Source: Chitinophaga costaii
Lineage (GTDB): Bacteria; Bacteroidota; Bacteroidia; Chitinophagales; Chitinophagaceae
Direction: 5' to 3'
Assembly: GCF_900094705.1 (NCBI RefSeq)
Contig: NZ_FMAR01000015.1
Span: 1-64,000 of the forward strand
Length of the DNA: 64,000 bases
The translations under genes and the position numbers were made by a program. Under the pieces are notes generated by a model, which did no database searches, had not been told where the DNA came from, and saw nothing but the letters and a program-made list of their open reading frames with translations. Shown here in pieces: positions 59,912 to 64,000 of this stretch (positions within the stretch are counted from its first letter, which is position 1; every line of letters begins with the position of its first letter).

Positions 59912-60209
59912 CAGCAAACTACTCATTCTTCCTTAGTCCGCGATCCCATGAAGGAAATGCAGGCCCTCCAGGACACGATCTATGTACTGGGTGGCAAATG
60001 GCGGATACCCATCATCAATGCGATCTGTAACGGCAACTAGTGTTTTCGCGAAATAGACCGCGCCATCCACGGCATTACTAACCCGTATGCTTTACCGGGA
60101 GCTGAAAGAAATGGAATTGAATAGGATCATAGCTTGTAAGGTATACGCTGCAATGCCAGTACGCGTTAAATATAAATCTACCGACTACTCCCTCACCTTT
60201 CGCCGGTGA
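59912..60209 (+). pseudogene. HxlR-family regulator remnant with stop and frameshift
   Basis: The frame around ATG 59948 reads MKEMQALQDTIYVLGGKWRIPIINAICNGN, matching the HxlR winged-helix start (LGGKW..II..I..G). It then meets TAG (60038-60040), continues CFREIDRAIHGIT, shifts frame by one base near 60080, and resumes RMLYRELKEMELNRIIACKVYAAMP and VRVKYKSTDYSLTFRR to TGA (60207-60209). All parts of the family are recognisable in order. It is divergent to the SDR remnant, the usual layout of an HxlR gene and its target. Confidence 0.85.
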
Positions 60210-60287
60210 TTTAGAAATGATTAAGTGAGGCGCAGCCCTTAAAAAAGATTCAAAGTAAATAGCGCCCATGATACGATGATGAACAAC

Positions 60288-60327
60288 AATGGCCGGAAAC
60301 ACTGTGCAATCAGCATTTCCGGCCATT
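60288..60327 (-). terminator. Terminator of the methyltransferase gene
   Basis: AATGGCCGGAAA (60288-60299) and TTTCCGGCCATT (60316-60327), perfect 12-bp stem with a 16-base loop. It lies 17 bp after the stop of the minus-strand methyltransferase gene. There is no long T tract after it. Confidence 0.65.
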
Positions 60328-60343
60328 TATCTTTATAGTATAC

Positions 60344-60943
60344 CTATCTGCGTATCCACATTTTCAACAACTGGTCGTCTGAAATATCTACCAGGTGATA
60401 GCTTTGTGGTATCTCGTCTTCCAAACTATGAAAGCTTACCAAACGGGTGCCGCTCTTGGCATTTTCCAGTGCTTTAAACAAATAGCGGGAATAATACGTG
60501 TACAGGCTCACCGAATATTCAATATCGTTGTCTATAGGGAACTGGTGATCCAGGTTCTCGAAAAAGGCATTGTAGAAATAAAATCCGTCGTAATCTGCCA
60601 TGTTCAGCTGGGTGAAGTTGCCGTGAATGAACTCCACGTTTTGCAGGCCGGTTGCTTCCCGGGCGGCAATGGCAGTATCGTGCAATTCCCGGCGCTGCTC
60701 TACGCCATAAAAATGAGCATCCGGGTGATGGTGGCCACCTATCAGGCAAAACTTGCCTGCGCCGCTGCCAATGTCCAGTATATTGGCCCCGGGCTTATTG
60801 GCCAGAAACCTGGCCGCCTTCCTGGCTACAGACAAAGGTGTCCAGTGGTGTTTGGATAATTGTTGGATTTTTTCCGGGTATAACCAGTCGAAAGCCGTGT
60901 CATTGTTGAAGGTGGTGGATTTTACCAATCTGTTTGATAGCAT
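60344..60943 (-). CDS. SAM-dependent class I methyltransferase
   Basis: The 199-aa product, from ATG 60943 (MLSNRLVKSTTFNNDTAFDWLYPEKIQ), has motif I ANILDIGSGAGKFCLIGG (~54-71, D.GSGAGK). Motif II-like HFYGVEQRRELHDTA, ENLDHQFP, and a C-terminal strand region complete the fold. The DIGSGAGKFC form resembles methyltransferases that act on proteins or small molecules; the substrate cannot be told. The frame opens at 61018, but the extra 25 residues do not fit. It stands alone. Confidence 0.85.
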   Translation of the reverse strand: MLSNRLVKSTTFNNDTAFDWLYPEKIQQLSKHHWTPLSVARKAARFLANKPGANILDIGSGAGKFCLIGGHHHPDAHFYGVEQRRELHDTAIAAREATGLQNVEFIHGNFTQLNMADYDGFYFYNAFFENLDHQFPIDNDIEYSVSLYTYYSRYLFKALENAKSGTRLVSFHSLEDEIPQSYHLVDISDDQLLKMWIRR

Positions 60944-61120
60944 AGTCAAAAGCAAACTTGGTTTTATACGTGTTGTTAGCAGCCTTTTTTTACAGGTATC
61001 GGGATGGTTACAAACCAATGGTACCCGCTAAAAGTCTGACAAAATCAGTGTTTGCAAAGTTACGTTTAATGTACCTTCCAATCGTTGATATTTATAATTT
61101 TTTTGATTAATTACCGGAAG

Positions 61121-61299
61121 ATGAGTCAGGAAAGAATATTTCCCATCGATAAGTGGGACCCGTTCGGGATCTATCGATTATCCTGCTGATCATTGGTTAT
61201 CATTTATAAGATCACGACTGGAAAGGCATGTGGATAGAACTGCCATTTTCCCTGCTGCCCTGGGTAATCCTGTACCTGCGTTATCCATTTACCAGATAA
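61121..61299 (+). pseudogene. Decayed small membrane-protein gene
   Basis: ATG 61121 reads MSQERIFPIDKWDPFGIYRLSC and stops. In the next frame the DNA continues DLSIILLIIGYHL, stop, DHDWKGMWIELPFSLLPWVILYLRYPFTR to TAA (61297-61299). Joined by one frameshift and one lost stop, these form a plausible ~58-aa protein with two membrane helices. The end overlaps the DUF72 gene on the other strand. It could also be chance; the hydrophobic pattern is the main support. Confidence 0.45.
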
Positions 61300-62030
61300 C
61301 GCAGCCGGTGTAAGTTAGGCAGCGCCTCGCCCATGGTGTTGTTAAAATACACGTACACCTTTTTGCCGGCGTTCATCCAGGTCCTTATCCTTGCAGCAAA
61401 TTGTTGCAACACTGTCTCGGGGTAGCCGCCCTTATAATTGCCCGCTGGCCCATGAAAACGCAGGTATATGAAAGGTGCCTGGGTAGTTATTGGGGCTAAG
61501 CCAGACCCCGGCATATCGTGTAGTACAATGGCAGCGCCATATTTTTCTGCCAGTTGAAAGGTAGGGAGTGCATACCAGGATAGGTGCCGGAATTCTAGGG
61601 CAATATCCCAGCCTGCTACCGTATTATTTGCTGCAATAACTTCCAGCAAGTGGGATAAGGCAGCTATTTTATCCATCCTAAGCGATGGCGGAAATTGCAG
61701 CAGCAGGCAGCCTTTCCGGTGGCTGGCCGGTGCAATAGCTTGCATAAAATGCCGGATATCTTCTTTTGTAAAGGAAAAGTCTTTTGCGTGGGTAATAGCC
61801 TTCCACAACTTAAAGGTAAACCGGAACCCCGCCGGTACCTCTTCAGCCCAACGCGCCACGGTAGCGACTTGCGGCACTTTATACCAGGAACTGTTTACCT
61901 CCAGGCTGTTGTGCAGCGAAGCATAATACGTGAGTCGGCTTTTATGTTGAAAAGCAGGTGGGAAGGCACTTTTATTGGATTCATGGAACACCATGCCACT
62001 GGTGCCTGCAAAGAAAAGAGGAGAGGCCAT
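61281..62030 (-). CDS. DUF72 (YecE) family protein
   Basis: The 249-aa product is a TIM-barrel DUF72 protein: FFAGTSGMVFHES (~6-18), RLTYYASLHNSLEVNSSWYKVP (~32-53), FRFTFKLWKAITHAKDF (~70-86), GCLLLQFPPSL (~107-117), ALEFRHLSWY (~143-152) and FIYLRFHGPAGNYKGGY (~186-202). KVYVYFNNTMGEALPN ends it. The family is widespread, conserved and without a settled biochemical role. No partner gene is adjacent. Confidence 0.94.
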   Translation of the reverse strand: MASPLFFAGTSGMVFHESNKSAFPPAFQHKSRLTYYASLHNSLEVNSSWYKVPQVATVARWAEEVPAGFRFTFKLWKAITHAKDFSFTKEDIRHFMQAIAPASHRKGCLLLQFPPSLRMDKIAALSHLLEVIAANNTVAGWDIALEFRHLSWYALPTFQLAEKYGAAIVLHDMPGSGLAPITTQAPFIYLRFHGPAGNYKGGYPETVLQQFAARIRTWMNAGKKVYVYFNNTMGEALPNLHRLRYLVNG

Positions 62031-62105
62031 GATGATCCTGCCCTAAACAACGTGCCAGCATATAAAAGAGAGAGGTTTAATGCCTTCTGCTGGCAGGCAA
62101 ATACA

Positions 62106-62369
62106 TTATTTACTGGCTATTTCATTCAGCGCTTTGGCAAACTGTCTCAGATCGTTACGAAGGTCATTAAGGGCGGTGGCGTGGGCATTTATCTGGTCTA
62201 TCAGCGATTCCATAATTTGTACTTGTGCGGCGGTGCAATTATATTTTTTCATCGTTTCCACAGCAGCCTGCACTTTGGGCATGGCAAACTGATGTAGTTT
62301 ATATGTGTAGGGCGGGTCCAGCAGGTCCACCTTGATTTCCGCGATCCTGAGGGTGTCCTGGTTATTCAT
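62106..62369 (-). CDS. Small unknown protein with helical repeats
   Basis: The product (87 aa from ATG 62369, or 89 aa from 62375) is soluble and helical: YKLHQFAMPKVQAAVETMKKY, VQIMESLIDQINAHATALNDLRNDLRQFAKALNEI. No family is recognised. A good promoter (62380-62407) points at it, which supports a real gene. The -7 box is so close that only the second ATG leaves room for a normal, though very short, leader. Confidence 0.7.
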   Translation of the reverse strand: MNNQDTLRIAEIKVDLLDPPYTYKLHQFAMPKVQAAVETMKKYNCTAAQVQIMESLIDQINAHATALNDLRNDLRQFAKALNEIASK

Positions 62370-62379
62370 TTTCATAGGG

Positions 62380-62407
62380 CAAAGATACGCAATTAGTGTC
62401 GCATCAA
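62380..62407 (-). promoter_or_regulatory. Bacteroidota-type promoter of the small helical gene
   Basis: On the minus strand TTG (62405-62407), 17 bp, then TATCTTTG (62380-62387), an exact TAnnTTTG match. The -7 box ends 5 bp before the first possible ATG and 11 bp before the second, which implies a leaderless or nearly leaderless message. Between here and cydA (62408-62899) I see no supported gene. Confidence 0.6.
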
Positions 62408-62861
62408 CACACCGGAAAATGGTGACAGTGCTTGACGGATGGGCGTATTATGGTATATTTAACAGGTGTGTTACACCTGGATGTTGGCAGGCGTAGGTCC
62501 TGTTTTTACCCTGTTGTACCTTTTTTTGCGGCGTTGCCAACCGGCCTTAGCTGCTGTGCCACAGCCCCTCCCGCCCATCCTGCCCTTTCATTTGCGGTAC
62601 ATTTCAGGGAGGTATAACAACTGTTAGTGCGGTGGTATTTATTGGCGATGTTTATAGGTAACAAAATTGTCTGAAAAAAAACAGGGCTACCTTACTACCC
62701 TTTCTGCCAGCCTGCGCCTGTATTTTATAGTGCGGAACAAGATATATTAACATTCATGGAGTAGCAGGCTGCTCCTAAATCCTTTATGGATAGGGGTATG
62801 GGGTAACCCTGTTATAAATCATTTTATAATTTGAAAGCACGTATTACATTCGTGGAGGCAT

Positions 62862-62869
62862 TACTTTTG
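62862..62869 (+). promoter_or_regulatory. -7 box of cydA
   Basis: TACTTTTG, an exact TAnnTTTG match, 31 bp before the cydA ATG. A near match, TACATTCG, lies 17 bp upstream (62845-62852). No clear -33 element. Confidence 0.4.
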
Positions 62870-62899
62870 GTATTGTAGTCGTGTACAAATAGCATCCTT

Positions 62900-64000
62900 A
62901 TGAATGATTTTATAGCCGCCCGCTCGCAAATGGCCCTTTCCTTGGGGTTTCATATTGTGTTCTCCTGCATTGGTATGGTGATGCCTTTTTTCATGGCCGT
63001 ATCGCACTACTATTGGCTGCGCACGGGCAATGTGATGTACCGCAACGTAACCAAGGCCTGGAGCAAAGGCGTAGCCATTTTTTTCGCCACGGGCGCGGTG
63101 TCAGGTACAGTGCTTTCCTTTGAGCTGGGCTTGTTGTGGCCTGAATTTATGGAACATGCAGGTCCCATTTTCGGGATGCCTTTTTCATTGGAGGGTACGG
63201 CTTTTTTTATTGAAGCCATTGCCCTGGGTTTTTACCTCTATGGCTGGGATCATTTTAATAAGTGGTTCCACTGGTTTACCGGCGTAGTGGTAGGCATCAG
63301 CGGGCTGGTATCGGGCATCCTGGTGGTGGCCGCCAATGCCTGGATGAATAGTCCTGCCGGGTTCGATTATGTGAATGGTCAATACCTGCATATAGATCCT
63401 ATCAAAGCCATGTTCAACGATGCCTGGTTTTCGCAGGCCCTGCATATGTGCCTGGCGGCCTTTGCCGCCACGGGGTTTGCAGTGGCGGGTGTACATGCGC
63501 TTATGATCTTGCGGGGTAGTCATAAGGCATTTCATACCAAAGCTTTTAAGATTGCCGCGGTTTTTGCCACGGTAGCCGCAGTGTTACAACCCCTCAGCGG
63601 CGATATTTCCGCCAAAAGCGTGGCGAAGCGCCAGCCCGCCAAACTAGCCGCCATGGAAGCGCATTTCCAGACGGAGCGTAGAGCTGCCCTTATTGTAGGA
63701 GGTATTCCGGATGTGCCCAACAAAACGGTAAATTATGCCATTAAAATACCCGGCCTGCTCAGTTTTATGGCCTACGATGATTTTAATGCCGAAGTAAAAG
63801 GGCTGGATCAGGTGAAGCCGGAAGACCAGCCGCCAGTGGCCATCACGCATTATGCTTTTCAGGTAATGGTGGGTTTAGGTATGTTGATGCTGGCCATCGC
63901 CGTATTGTACTTCATAACCCTTTGGAAAAAGAGGCAATGGCTGGAAAAGACCTGGTTACTGAAACTTTTTGTACTGGCCACGCCGGCGGGTTTCCTGGCC
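62900..64000 (+). CDS. cydA: Cytochrome bd-type quinol oxidase subunit I, 5' part
   Basis: Terminal oxidase subunit that oxidises quinol and reduces O2. The first 367 codons are present with no stop; the gene runs off the right edge. MNDFIAARSQMALSLGFHIVFSCIG carries the His that ligates a high-spin heme. SFELGLLWPEFMEHAGPIFGMPFSLEGTAFFIEAI has the conserved Glu, VVAANAWMNSPAGF is the NxWMxxPxGF family motif, and FSQALHMCLAA has the heme b558 His. At least seven hydrophobic segments are visible. A cydB gene is expected just past the edge. It could oxidise quinol reduced by electrons from H2. Confidence 0.94.
   Translation, partial: MNDFIAARSQMALSLGFHIVFSCIGMVMPFFMAVSHYYWLRTGNVMYRNVTKAWSKGVAIFFATGAVSGTVLSFELGLLWPEFMEHAGPIFGMPFSLEGTAFFIEAIALGFYLYGWDHFNKWFHWFTGVVVGISGLVSGILVVAANAWMNSPAGFDYVNGQYLHIDPIKAMFNDAWFSQALHMCLAAFAATGFAVAGVHALMILRGSHKAFHTKAFKIAAVFATVAAVLQPLSGDISAKSVAKRQPAKLAAMEAHFQTERRAALIVGGIPDVPNKTVNYAIKIPGLLSFMAYDDFNAEVKGLDQVKPEDQPPVAITHYAFQVMVGLGMLMLAIAVLYFITLWKKRQWLEKTWLLKLFVLATPAGFLA

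Overview
The window looks like chromosome from a Bacteroidota bacterium, most probably a Chitinophaga-like member of the Chitinophagaceae. The evidence is three SusC/SusD outer-membrane uptake loci, two of them with ECF sigma and FecR anti-sigma genes, lipoproteins with Bacteroidota DUF domains, and TAnnTTTG-type promoter boxes. I saw no rRNA, tRNA, CRISPR array, phage or transposase gene.

Layout. (1) 1-13.2 kb, minus strand: a [NiFe]-hydrogenase locus, read right to left. It holds a small unknown gene plus a TetR regulator, small and large subunits resembling group 2a (cyanobacterial HupSL / mycobacterial Huc type), a maturation protease, an unknown 103-aa protein, a TPR protein, a four-helix-bundle (S23-like) protein, then hypA, hypB, hypF, hypC, hypD and hypE. 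Five perfect 7-bp tandem arrays lie at gene junctions here and nowhere else in the window. The same palindrome, TTAGAAA-N4-TTTCTAA, precedes both the hydrogenase genes and the TetR operon. (2) 13.4-14.6 kb: two small secreted proteins of unknown role. (3) 14.8-27.1 kb, minus: a polysaccharide utilisation locus with SusC (no STN domain), SusD, two surface lipoproteins, a GH95 fucosidase-family enzyme and a sialate O-acetylesterase-family enzyme. (4) 27.1-29.4 kb: no intact gene; a decayed gene start, 30-bp direct repeats and a pair of ~409-bp inverted repeats. (5) 29.4-31.2 kb: a secreted unknown protein and an NmrA-like SDR. (6) 31.5-40.8 kb, plus: ECF sigma, FecR, SusC with STN, SusD and two thioredoxin-fold proteins. 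(7) 41.2-54.8 kb: a PAQR/hemolysin III membrane protein, then a minus-strand locus with ECF sigma, FecR, SusC with STN, SusD, a DUF4843 lipoprotein, a PKD-like lipoprotein, a DUF5117-type zinc metalloprotease and a thioredoxin; it looks like a peptide or protein uptake system. (8) 55.0-62.4 kb: two esterase-like hydrolases, YbjQ, YjbQ, a methyltransferase, a DUF72 protein, small unknowns and a zone of decayed genes (AraC, SDR, HxlR and a small membrane protein). (9) 62.9 kb to the right edge: the start of cydA (cytochrome bd subunit I).

How they fit together. HypA-F and the protease would mature the hydrogenase. The hydrogenase lacks a Tat signal and has CxxN in place of CxxC at the expected proximal cluster, as I recall for group 2a enzymes. 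An aerobic, electron-yielding H2-oxidation role, possibly at trace H2 levels, is a reasonable inference. The three Sus loci contrast in control: the two with an STN domain have their own sigma/anti-sigma pair, and the one without STN has none.
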